64,000 nt of DNA from Eubacteriales bacterium. GTDB lineage: Bacteria; Bacillota; Clostridia; Lachnospirales; Lachnospiraceae. This document shows, one piece after another, positions 36,375-43,730 of the stretch. Numbering within the stretch: position 1 is the first letter of the stretch; the number at the start of each line of letters is the position of its first letter. The position numbers and the translations under genes are program-made. Under the pieces are notes generated by a model that did no database searches, had not been told where the DNA came from, and saw nothing but the letters and a program-made list of their open reading frames with translations. The DNA is taken from NCBI GenBank assembly GCA_030536575.1, contig JAUNPS010000009.1:1-64000 (forward strand). The letters run 5' to 3'.

Positions 36375-37529
36375 TTATTCTACTACGTTTCCTTCCGGAT
36401 CCAGCGTCAGCATCCAGGTGCACACGCCGTCTTCGTAGGTATTGACAACCACGTTCTTTTCGGGATCGCCGGTGTCGTTCAGGGTAAAGGAACCGGTCAC
36501 GCCGGAGAACTCCAGGTTCGTCATGCCTGCCAGGATGGACTCGGTATCCGTTCCGCCGCCGTTGATCGCTGCCTGGTAGACCATGTATACGGAGTCATAA
36601 TACAGGGCCGCGCAGGCGTTCAGGCTCTCGGAGCCGTAGTTTTCGGTGAATTTCGTCACAAAGTTCTGAACCGCTTCCGAGGTGTCTTCGGAGGAATAGT
36701 GGTTCGTGTAGTAAACGCCGTTAAACGCATCTTCCAGTCCCGTGGTGTCCGCGCCGTCGCTTCCGTCGCCGCATACGATCGCGCCTTCAAATCCGGCGTC
36801 TCTCGCCTGCTGTACCAGCAGCGGGACGATATCCAGGAAGCACGGAAAATAGAGCATCTCCGCGTCGGAGGCCACGACCTGGGAAACCTGAGCGGTAAAG
36901 TCGGTATCTTTCGTGGTACACTCGCCGGTGTAAAGGATTTCCACGCCGTCCCCTGCGGCGGATTCTACGAAAGCGTCTTTCAGGCCATTGGAATAATCAT
37001 CGTCTTTCGCATAGATGATGGCCGCAGTTGTCCATCCCTGGGATACGGCGAATTTGGATGCCATCTTGCCCTGGTAGGGGTCAATGAAGCAGGTGCGGAA
37101 AATGTGGTCGCCGATCTCGGTCAGGCTGTAGTTCGTGGAGCCTGGGGAAAGCTGAACCATGCCGTCTTTCTGTGCCAGTTCGGCCATGGGAATGGAGCAG
37201 GCGGAGTTATAGGTTGCAATCAGGACGTCCGGATCTTCCGCCATCAGGGAGTTGTAGACGTTGATGGCCTGTTTGGAATCTGAGGCATCGTCTGCCAGGT
37301 TTCCATTGTTCAGAACTTCGATCTGGTAGCCGCCCAGGGCATTGATTTCTTCGACAGCCATGTCTACGGCGTGCTGGGAACCCTCGCCCAGGATGGCCAG
37401 GCCGCCGGTCATCGGGGCGCTGATGGCGACGCGGATCACGTTGTCTTCTTCGGCGAAGGCGAGCTGGCCTGCCGTGAGGGATGCGAGCATGGATACGCAA
37501 AGGGCTGCGCTGATAACTTTCTTCTTCAT
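36375..37529 (-). CDS. livJ: Liv-type ABC transporter substrate-binding protein (cassette B)
   Basis: A 384-residue Peripla_BP_6 protein (AISAPMTGGLAILGEGSQ at the ligand site). Signal peptide MKKKVISAALCVSMLASL... ends at LAFA-EE; the cysteine at position 11 is inside the hydrophobic core and is not a lipobox. ATG at 37529 with GAGGAGGAAAC. Only distantly similar to the cassette A binding protein, so a different ligand is likely. Confidence 0.92.
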   Translation of the reverse strand: MKKKVISAALCVSMLASLTAGQLAFAEEDNVIRVAISAPMTGGLAILGEGSQHAVDMAVEEINALGGYQIEVLNNGNLADDASDSKQAINVYNSLMAEDPDVLIATYNSACSIPMAELAQKDGMVQLSPGSTNYSLTEIGDHIFRTCFIDPYQGKMASKFAVSQGWTTAAIIYAKDDDYSNGLKDAFVESAAGDGVEILYTGECTTKDTDFTAQVSQVVASDAEMLYFPCFLDIVPLLVQQARDAGFEGAIVCGDGSDGADTTGLEDAFNGVYYTNHYSSEDTSEAVQNFVTKFTENYGSESLNACAALYYDSVYMVYQAAINGGGTDTESILAGMTNLEFSGVTGSFTLNDTGDPEKNVVVNTYEDGVCTWMLTLDPEGNVVE

Positions 37530-37588
37530 AATAGTTTCCTCCTCTTTTTTTATATAAACTGCCGCGGGACAGTCTATTTCTGTTTTCC

Positions 37589-37633
37589 GGAAAACGGAAA
37601 AGGAGCCTTGCCTTTCTCTGGCAAAACTCCTTT
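37589..37633 (-). terminator. Hairpin between the cytidylate-kinase-like gene and livJ (cassette B)
   Basis: Minus strand: 14-bp stem AAAGGAGTTTTGCC / GGCAAGGCTCCTTT (two G-T), loop AGAGAAA, followed by TTCCGTTTTCC. A perfect palindrome GTTTTCCGGAAAAC follows at 37582-37595. Confidence 0.75.
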
Positions 37634-37648
37634 GTTTTGGCTGGTTCG

Positions 37649-38284
37649 TTATTTTTCGACTTCGACGCCGAAGCGGATACGGATCAGATCCTCGATGGCC
37701 TCCGCGGCCTGGGGGTAGGTTAAATCCCCGGTGTTCAGGCACAGGTCGTAGTTATAGGGATCCTCCCATTCCCGGCCGGTGTGGTACTTGTAGTAGGCGC
37801 GGCGGTACTTGTCGTTTTTCGCAATGTACTTTTCCGCTTCTTTCCGGGAAACGCCCTGCCGCTCCATCTCTTTCTGGATACAGCGCTCCAGCGGGGCATA
37901 GATAAACACTTTCAATACGTGCGGGTAATCCTTCAAAATGTAATCGCAGGCGCGGCCGATGCAGACGTAAGATTCTCTGGCCGCCAGCTCTTTTAAGACT
38001 TTCGCCTGGTAGTTAAACAGGTTCTCGTCTGAGGTGAAATTTCCGCTTTCCGGCGGAATGATCTCCCCGGTATAAACTTTCTTGGAAACCCGGTAAAGCA
38101 GGCTGTTCTTCACATGCTCGTCGGCTTCGGCAAAAAGCGCTTCACTGATCCCGCTGTCTTCGGATGCGAGCCGTAAGAGCTTCCGGTCATACAGGTCAAT
38201 GCCGTAATCGTCCGCAAGAATATTTCCAATCGAAGTGGCCCCGCTTCCGCAGGTTCGGGTGATCGCTATCACAAATCGTTCCAT
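37649..38284 (-). CDS. Cytidylate-kinase-like family protein (copy B), degenerate P-loop
   Basis: A 211-residue paralogue of the copy at 27270 (shared ASEDSGI, IIPPESG/DFTS, AYYKYHTGR, YDLCLN blocks). The P-loop position reads TRTCGSGATSIG, with Ala-Thr where copy A has Gly-Lys, so the phosphate-binding lysine is missing. It may not be an active kinase. First gene after a strong promoter and separated from livJ by a terminator-like hairpin. Confidence 0.85.
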   Translation of the reverse strand: MERFVIAITRTCGSGATSIGNILADDYGIDLYDRKLLRLASEDSGISEALFAEADEHVKNSLLYRVSKKVYTGEIIPPESGNFTSDENLFNYQAKVLKELAARESYVCIGRACDYILKDYPHVLKVFIYAPLERCIQKEMERQGVSRKEAEKYIAKNDKYRRAYYKYHTGREWEDPYNYDLCLNTGDLTYPQAAEAIEDLIRIRFGVEVEK

Positions 38285-38310
38285 CCTGTCATCTCCCTCG
38301 CTTTTTTTCT

Positions 38311-38339
38311 ATTATCTTACGGCTTAATTTTTTTGTCAA
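38311..38339 (-). promoter_or_regulatory. Promoter of Liv cassette B
   Basis: Minus strand: consensus -35 TTGACA (38334-38339), 17 bp, -10 GATAAT (38311-38316). The A/T-rich stretch upstream could act as an UP element. Confidence 0.85.
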
Positions 38340-38451
38340 CGAAATAAGTTTACAATAAATTTTCGTTTTTTTATCTCGTTTTTATTAATATTTGCCATTT
38401 CTTTGGTTTTATACTCTCTGTTGTGCACTCAATTATACATTTTGTGCGTTA

Positions 38452-39606
38452 TCACTTCCAGAGCTGTTCGTACATCCGCAGCACGTCGGCTTCCGTGACC
38501 GGTTTGATGGTATTCGCCGGGCTTCCGCTGGCAATGGCGTCAGCCGCCATTTTTTCCATGCTGGCGAAGAATTTTTCCCGGTCGATGCCGTATGCGGCAA
38601 GGGTGGGAATTTCACAGACCGCACAGATTTCGCAGATGGCTTCCAGGAATTTTTCCGCAGCGGCCTGGTCGCGGTCTTCCGCCGTGGCCTTTCCGATGGC
38701 GCGGGCCATGTCTGCGAACCGGTCCAGGGCGCCGTCTAAGGCGTAGGCGAAGCAGGTCGGCAGAAGCATTGCGTTCGAAATGCCGTGGGGCACGTGGAAC
38801 AATGCGCCGATGGGACGGCTCATGCCGTGGATCAGGGTGACGGAAGCATTGTTAAACGCAGCGCCTGCTTCGAAGGCTGCCAGGGACATTTCTTCCCGCG
38901 CTTTTTCGTCGCTTCCGTCCGCATAGGCTTTCGGAAGGTACGTAAAAATACGCTTGATGGCGGAAAGCGCGAAGGTGTCCGACATTGGCTGGGCTTTCCG
39001 GGAGGTATAGGCTTCGGTGGCATGGGTGAGCGCATCCAGGCCGGTGGCCGCGGTAATGCCTTTGGGCGCACTGAGCGTAAAGGCCGGGTCGACGATTGCA
39101 AGATCCGGCATCAGGCACGGGCCTTTCAATAGCATTTTAATGTCCTTTTCGGTGTCCGTGATGATCGTAAACTGGGTTGTTTCGGAGCCGGTTCCGGCGG
39201 TTGTCGGGATGGCGGCCATGGGAGGCAGGTCTGCTTCGATGACTTTTCCCATAAAGTCTGAAATGTGTCCGCCTGTTACGGACAGTACGGCAATGGCTTT
39301 CATGGAGTCCAGGGGGCTGCCGCCGCCAAAGCCGATCAGGAAATCGCAGGCTTCGGCCTGGTAGACGCTTAGGCCTTCGTTGATCATGAGGTCGGTGGGT
39401 TCACCGGTGATATTGGAAAAGATGGCGCTCTCTACGCCGCCTGCTTTTAATTGTTCCTGGAGTTTTGCCACGCCGCCCAGTTTCACTACATGGGGGCCTG
39501 TGACGATCAAAGCCTTCTTCCCCATCCGGCACAGGTAGGGAATAGCCGCGTCCAGTGCGCCGGACCCGGTAAAGATCCGGGCCGGCATCAGAAATTCTCT
39601 TGCCAT
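38452..39606 (-). CDS. Iron-type (group III) alcohol dehydrogenase
   Basis: A 384-residue NAD(P)-dependent Fe-ADH. N-terminal dinucleotide domain has GGGSPLDSMKA; metal ligands are visible as D and H of GLDALTHATEAY and the two histidines of HGMSRPIGALFHVPHG. Such enzymes reduce aldehydes such as succinic semialdehyde, sulfoacetaldehyde or 3-hydroxypropionaldehyde. It is 15 bp after the aminotransferase gene, so it probably reduces the aldehyde that enzyme makes. Exact substrate is not readable from sequence. Confidence 0.92.
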   Translation of the reverse strand: MAREFLMPARIFTGSGALDAAIPYLCRMGKKALIVTGPHVVKLGGVAKLQEQLKAGGVESAIFSNITGEPTDLMINEGLSVYQAEACDFLIGFGGGSPLDSMKAIAVLSVTGGHISDFMGKVIEADLPPMAAIPTTAGTGSETTQFTIITDTEKDIKMLLKGPCLMPDLAIVDPAFTLSAPKGITAATGLDALTHATEAYTSRKAQPMSDTFALSAIKRIFTYLPKAYADGSDEKAREEMSLAAFEAGAAFNNASVTLIHGMSRPIGALFHVPHGISNAMLLPTCFAYALDGALDRFADMARAIGKATAEDRDQAAAEKFLEAICEICAVCEIPTLAAYGIDREKFFASMEKMAADAIASGSPANTIKPVTEADVLRMYEQLWK

Positions 39607-39621
39607 GTTCTGCGCTCCTTT

Positions 39622-40950
39622 TTACAGAAATTCTTTGTCAACGATTGCCAGAACTTCTTTTACTTTCGCCATTTCTTCTTTCACCTGCTCTTCGGTGATA
39701 ATTAACGGCGGGGCGATGATAATCATATTTTCGTGGGAATAGGTCATGAAGTGGCGTTCTGCCAGCAGGCCGATGATTTTTCCCATCTTGCCTTCCGGAT
39801 CCTGGCCATAGGAAACCAGCGGTTCTCTCGTTTCTTTGTCTTTCACCAGTTCGATTGCGGAGAAGAGGCCGATGTAGCGGACGTCGCCGACACATTTATA
39901 GGAAGCTTTGCACTCTTCCAGCTCTTCGCCCAGGACTTTTCCGGATTTGGCTACGTTTTCCAGGATGTTATGGCTCTTATAGTAGCTTACGCAGGCGACT
40001 CCGGCTGCGCAGGCCAGCGGGTGGCCGCTGTAGGTCAGGCCGCACATCAGCTTGTGGTCATCGAAGTAGGCGGCGATTTCTTTGCTTACGACAACGCCGC
40101 CCAGGGGCACGTAGCCGCAGGTAACGCCTTTGGCAAAGGTAACGATATCCGGTTTCACATCGAAGTTCTCGAAGGCGAACATTTTTCCGGTGCGGCCCCA
40201 GCCTGCCATGACTTCGTCGCAGATCATCATGATGCCGAATTCGTCGCAGATTTTGCGGACGCCGGGCAGGTAGCCTTTGGGCGGGATGATGACGCCGTTG
40301 GAGCCGGTGATGGTTTCCATGACGATGGCGGCCACATTGTCCGCACCTTCGTAAATGATCTGTTCACGGAGCTTCGCCACATAGTATTCGGAGGCTTCTT
40401 CTTCGCTTGCGAAGCGGATTTTTTCCTGGTATACGTATGGGTCGAAGAATTTTACGAAGCCGGGGATGCCGGGTTCGGAGGGGTAGCGTCTGGGCTCGCC
40501 GGTCAGGTTGGCGGCGCCGTAACTGGAACCGTGGTAGCTGCGGTAGCGGCTGAAGATTTTATTTTTTCCGGTGAACATCCGGGCGATTTTGATGGCGTTT
40601 TCGTTGGCGTCGGCGCCGGCGTTGGTAAAGAAGACTTTGCCCATGTTGTCGGGCATCAGGTCGATGATCATTTCGGCCAGTTTTCCGCGGCTTTCGACGG
40701 CGTAGCTGGGGCTCATGTAGCAGAATTGGTCGGCCTGTTCTTTGATGGCTTCGACGATTTCTTTGTTGCCGTGGCCCACGTTCATGTTGACGAGTTGGGA
40801 TGCCATGTCGGTGTAGCGGGTGCCGTCGTAGTCGTAGAGGTAGATGCCTTCGGCTTTTTCGATGGCTTTGGGGTTGAGGCCGGCCTGGGCGGACCAGGAC
40901 TGCAGGTTGTAGGTTTTATGTCTTTTGATAACGTCTTCTCTGATGCTCAT
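39622..40950 (-). CDS. Class III aminotransferase (omega-amino type)
   Basis: A 442-residue PLP enzyme of the class III (omega-aminotransferase) family. PLP lysine lies in TFAKGVTCGYVPLGG; cofactor aspartate in ICDEVMAGWGRTG; FFTNAGADANENAIK is the phosphate-binding block. From memory the LQSWSAQAGLNP start and overall pattern resemble taurine-pyruvate/2-oxoglutarate aminotransferases, but GABA or beta-alanine transaminase cannot be excluded. ATG at 40950 with CAGGGAGGA; the longer frame upstream crosses the promoter and is not used. Confidence 0.88.
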   Translation of the reverse strand: MSIREDVIKRHKTYNLQSWSAQAGLNPKAIEKAEGIYLYDYDGTRYTDMASQLVNMNVGHGNKEIVEAIKEQADQFCYMSPSYAVESRGKLAEMIIDLMPDNMGKVFFTNAGADANENAIKIARMFTGKNKIFSRYRSYHGSSYGAANLTGEPRRYPSEPGIPGFVKFFDPYVYQEKIRFASEEEASEYYVAKLREQIIYEGADNVAAIVMETITGSNGVIIPPKGYLPGVRKICDEFGIMMICDEVMAGWGRTGKMFAFENFDVKPDIVTFAKGVTCGYVPLGGVVVSKEIAAYFDDHKLMCGLTYSGHPLACAAGVACVSYYKSHNILENVAKSGKVLGEELEECKASYKCVGDVRYIGLFSAIELVKDKETREPLVSYGQDPEGKMGKIIGLLAERHFMTYSHENMIIIAPPLIITEEQVKEEMAKVKEVLAIVDKEFL

Positions 40951-41041
40951 GGTGAATCCTCCCTGTTTTTGGAACGAGATGGTCGTTCGTGATTGCGGCG
41001 GGGCCAGGTTGGGGTGTCCGCGGCTGGTCGGCCGGAGAAAG

Positions 41042-41104
41042 AAAAAAGCCGCCGCATCGTCTAAGCGATGCAACAGCTTCTTTGCTTTTGATAGTGGTAT
41101 TATA
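41042..41104 (-). promoter_or_regulatory. Promoter and leader hairpin of the aminotransferase/alcohol dehydrogenase operon
   Basis: Minus strand: extended -10 TGC-TATAAT (41099-41104) without a clear -35. The transcript would begin near 41092 and fold at once into a 13-bp stem (41066-41078 with 41047-41059) followed by TTTTTTC, which is an intrinsic-terminator shape about 95 nt before the start codon. It could be an attenuator. Confidence 0.6.
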
Positions 41105-41155
41105 GCATTGGGAGAAAAAGGGGGATAGGGGTGGGGTGCATGAAAATAAAGTGGA

Positions 41156-41179
41156 ATTTTTGTGCTAAAGCACAAAAAT
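41156..41179. promoter_or_regulatory. Perfect 10-bp palindrome upstream of the aminotransferase promoter
   Basis: ATTTTTGTGC and GCACAAAAAT flank a TAAA loop. In either direction the stem is followed by A and not T, so it is not a terminator. It lies 50-75 bp upstream of the -10, as an operator would. Confidence 0.45.
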
Positions 41180-41227
41180 CGGCTGCAAAACTTTGCTTAT
41201 TTTTACATTGCATTTATCGTTTTTTCA

Positions 41228-41256
41228 TTGAAATTTCTCATATAATATATTATAAT
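41228..41256 (+). promoter_or_regulatory. Promoter of the holin-like toxin mRNA
   Basis: Plus strand: -35 TTGAAA (41228-41233), exactly 17 bp, consensus -10 TATAAT (41251-41256). The start near 41263 gives a leader of about 65 nt before the toxin ATG. Confidence 0.88.
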
Positions 41257-41328
41257 AGCAATGTGGAATAACCGTGTTGCAGGGTGGCTGGCCTTCATTT
41301 TATTTTACATAGGATGGAGGTGGTGCTG

Positions 41329-41418
41329 ATGGACAAAAAGTTTGATTTCCGGGACCTGATGGCCTTTGGGATGTTCATTCTTGCATTGCTCACTTTCATT
41401 TTTTCGAATTTGAGATAA
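41329..41418 (+). CDS. Putative holin-like type I toxin (Hol-Tox family)
   Basis: A 29-residue peptide, MDKKFDFRDLMAFGMFILAL followed by LTFIFSNLR. One hydrophobic helix follows a charged start; the LMAFGMFILALLTFIF core matches the putative holin-like toxin family (PF16935), which inserts in the membrane and is usually held in check by antisense RNA. GGAGGTGG is at ideal distance from this ATG; an in-frame ATG five codons upstream would give MEVVL at the front. It has a consensus promoter and a facing promoter downstream for an antisense transcript. It sits alone between the aminotransferase and rsmH. Confidence 0.85.
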   Translation: MDKKFDFRDLMAFGMFILALLTFIFSNLR

Positions 41419-41427
41419 TGTTCCGAT

Positions 41428-41523
41428 GCATAGAAATACCACCCTTGAAACTTTGACGAGCTTGGGTGGCATTCTCTATGCTTTACCAATTTCGGCCAAC
41501 CACTTTGTGGACGGTTATTCCTT
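41428..41523 (-). ncRNA. Putative antisense RNA antitoxin of the holin-like toxin
   Basis: A minus-strand promoter with -35 TTGCAA (41553-41558), 17 bp, -10 TATAGT (41530-41535) fires toward the toxin gene. The RNA would start near 41523 and be complementary to the toxin mRNA 3' region, including a long hairpin (41428-41481: GCATAGA and ACCACCC pair with GGGTGG and TCTATGC). The 3' end is not clear: no T tract follows the hairpin on this strand, so the RNA may extend into the toxin coding region. Confidence 0.65.
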
Positions 41524-41525
41524 GC
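41428..41525 (+). terminator. 3' hairpins of the toxin mRNA
   Basis: Plus strand: a 17-bp imperfect stem (41428-41444 with 41464-41481), then a second small hairpin (AACCAC-TTT-GTGG) and a T-rich end (ATTCCTTGCTTTT). Such stable 3' structures are usual for type I toxin messages. Confidence 0.5.
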
Positions 41526-41576
41526 TTTTACTATAACATATTTTGCATTCGATTGCAAGCAGATTTTCTCAATTTT

Positions 41577-41700
41577 TCGCGGGGCAGCGCCGGGGCCATT
41601 GCCCCGTTCCCCGGAAGGTTTTCGACGGCACGGTGACGTCCGATTACGTTTCAAATGGCAAAAAGCAGAACAGCTGGCGACGTGTGAACTGTAATCCGGC
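41577..41700 (+). repeat. Dispersed repeat, copy 1
   Basis: This segment, ending 5 bp before the rsmH stop, contains a 36-37 nt core (about 41599-41635, beginning TTGCCCCGTTCCCCGGAAGG) that recurs on the opposite strand at about 54336-54372. Similarity continues for about 60 nt beyond the core with substitutions. It is not part of any convincing gene. Confidence 0.75.
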
Positions 41701-41704
41701 CCCT

Positions 41705-42754
41705 CTACGCCTTCACCGCCCACCTCATCTTCGTCGACCTCGCCCTGCTGTTCCTCGCACACTCCTCCGCCGACGGCCTCACCACCTCCTCCGCAATCTC
41801 CCGGTAAATCCCCGCCTTCCTCAACTCCTTAAACGACTTCTTCACCAACCGATCCTCCCCGGAATGAAACGTCAAAATCGCCACCCTCCCCCCAGGCGCC
41901 AACACCCCCGGAAGCTTCTCCAAAAACGCATACAGCGCCTCATATTCCTGGTTCACATCAATCCGCAGCGCCTGGAATACCCGCTGACAGGACTTCTTCA
42001 CCGCCTCTTTCCGTTCCTTCTCCGGCACAAACGCCAGAGCCTCCTCGATGGTTTCTTTTAACTGCGTCGTCGTGGCAATCTCCCGTCCTTTGCGCAGTTT
42101 CCCTGTCACAGCTCTGGAAATCTCCTCCGCATAGGGCTCGTCCGCATTCTCGATCAGCATCCCCTGCAGTTCCTCCTGGGAAATGTGCTTCAGACGCTCC
42201 GCCGCACTGATTCCTTTCCTGGGATTCATCCGAAGATCCAGCGGCCCTTCAAACTTATACGTAAATCCCCGCTCCGGATTATCGATCTGCATCGACGAAA
42301 CGCCCAAATCCGCCAGGACAAAATCAAATTTTCCCGCCTTCTCGCTTACCTGGTCAATGTTCGCGAAGTTCTCTAACAGCACGGTCAGAATTTCCTCCCC
42401 ATATCCCAGGCCTTCCAGGCGCGCCTTCGTCTTTTCAGACTCAATGGGATCCACATCCAGGGCATACAAATGGCCCTGGGAATGCAGGCATTTCAGCATT
42501 TCCAGGGTATGTCCCCCATATCCGAGGGTCGCATCCAGGCCGGTCTGACCCGGCTGGATCTGAAGGAACTCCAGGATTTCCTTCACACAGATGGAAATGT
42601 GCATCCCGGCAGGGGTACTGCCCTTCCGGATGACTTTCGAAACCGTGTCCGCGTATTTTTCGGGCTGGAGTTCTTTGTACTTTTCTTTATAGGTTTTCGG
42701 GTGGGTGCCGGAGTAGCGCACGCGGCGTTTGTGGGGCTGTTCCTGATGTTCCAT
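41705..42754 (-). CDS. rsmH: 16S rRNA (cytosine1402-N4)-methyltransferase RsmH, extended form
   Basis: A 349-residue SAM-dependent RsmH (MraW) family protein: motif I GLDATLGYGGHTLEML, catalytic/fold blocks VLADLGVSSMQID, GPLDLRMNP, and FQALRIDVNQE near the end; the C-terminus NSRARSTKMR is typical. It carries about 40 extra N-terminal residues (KRRVRYSGTHPKTYKEKYKE). It is not beside mraZ or ftsL, so it may be a second rsmH copy. ATG 42754 with GGAGG; the upstream frame extension lacks a site. Confidence 0.9.
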   Translation of the reverse strand: MEHQEQPHKRRVRYSGTHPKTYKEKYKELQPEKYADTVSKVIRKGSTPAGMHISICVKEILEFLQIQPGQTGLDATLGYGGHTLEMLKCLHSQGHLYALDVDPIESEKTKARLEGLGYGEEILTVLLENFANIDQVSEKAGKFDFVLADLGVSSMQIDNPERGFTYKFEGPLDLRMNPRKGISAAERLKHISQEELQGMLIENADEPYAEEISRAVTGKLRKGREIATTTQLKETIEEALAFVPEKERKEAVKKSCQRVFQALRIDVNQEYEALYAFLEKLPGVLAPGGRVAILTFHSGEDRLVKKSFKELRKAGIYREIAEEVVRPSAEECARNSRARSTKMRWAVKA

Positions 42755-42992
42755 GGGAAATCCTCCATTCATTCGGTTTGTTTTCCTACAGTATATCATG
42801 AAACCGCCAGGATGCCACTCCTTTTTCAAAATACCGCCCACCGGTTTCCGCCCGCCGGCCCTGAAATCCAGTCAGCCGCGCCAGAATACCGCCAGGACAG
42901 GCCATCCTGCCAAATACCATTCCGAACAGCGGCCATGCCTATCCGGGCCTATACGCCGCCGCGCTTATCCAGCCACCTGCGTCACGGCCACG

Positions 42993-43382
42993 TTATCCAG
43001 CCGCCTGCGCCTCCTCCAGCGTCTTCACCCCAAAAACAAAATAAATCACATGGCAAATCCAGACAATCGCCAGGATCACCCGCCCAATCGGAACTCTGCT
43101 CATCATCAGAAATCCAATTCCCATCAAAAGCGTCACGCTCCCGATGATCGTCGCCTTCGTCCGCACAGTCATCCCGCGCTTCTGCACAAAGGATTCCAGG
43201 TGCTTTTTGTACAGATTCGTCCCAATGAACCAGTCATGGAGCCGCTGGGAGCTTTTCGCAAAACAAAACACCGTCGTCAGGAAAAATGGCACCGTAGGCA
43301 GAATCGGCAGCACAATGCCGATGCACCCCAGCCCCAGGCAGAGAAACCCCAGTATCAGAAAAATCAGTCGCTTCACATTCAT
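42993..43382 (-). CDS. DUF454 (YbaN-like) inner membrane protein
   Basis: A 129-residue membrane protein of the YbaN/DUF454 family with about four hydrophobic helices in two hairpins: GFLCLGLGCIGIVLPILP, FFLTTVFCFAKSS, and a C-terminal pair. Function is unknown in the family. Start at ATG 43382 with AAAGGATA; an in-frame start 8 codons earlier is possible. Confidence 0.85.
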   Translation of the reverse strand: MNVKRLIFLILGFLCLGLGCIGIVLPILPTVPFFLTTVFCFAKSSQRLHDWFIGTNLYKKHLESFVQKRGMTVRTKATIIGSVTLLMGIGFLMMSRVPIGRVILAIVWICHVIYFVFGVKTLEEAQAAG

Positions 43383-43730
43383 ACATTCGTATCCTTTCTG
43401 TTTCACTCATTTCGATTCTTCTTCCGGCCGCGGAACGCGGAGCGAAATTCCGTGATCCTGTCTGCCTGCGGCGCAAAATCCGCGTCTCCATCCGCCCGCG
43501 ACGCAAAATCCGCATCCCAGCGCGGCACCCGCAATTTCCAGCCGACCACGACCGCTCGGTGCGACACCCGCATCTTCATCCGCTCGCGGCATAAAATCCG
43601 CACCGCGGCACGACAGCAGCGCAACGCCCGCGCCCGAAGTTAGCTTTTTCTAACCCATCCTACCAGAAAAAGCTACTCCACCCACGCAGAGCAGCCCTCC
43701 CGCCCAAAGAAGGATTCCAGTAAGTCTATC
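43383..43730. other. Intergenic region with short imperfect repeats
   Basis: No gene is supported in these 348 bp. About 43465-43600 holds three imperfect copies of (C/T)CGCG(A/G)C or GCGGC followed by (G/A)(C/T)AAAATCCGC. At 43640-43676 an 11-bp perfect inverted repeat (TAGCTTTTTCT / AGAAAAAGCTA) surrounds a 13-nt loop. Neither looks like a normal terminator, though the inverted repeat could end the GH95 message. Confidence 0.5.

Noticed and set aside
39733-40992. 419-codon plus-strand open frame opposite the aminotransferase
   Set aside because: Translation is Gly/Phe/Val/Asp-rich without domain signals; the aminotransferase on the other strand is certain.
41156-41179. Palindrome as a bidirectional terminator
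   Set aside because: The stem is followed by A on both strands, not T, so intrinsic termination is unlikely; kept as an operator candidate.
41543-42061. Plus-strand open frame running from the repeat into rsmH
   Set aside because: It is made of the dispersed repeat plus the antisense of rsmH; Pro/Arg-rich and without an SD.
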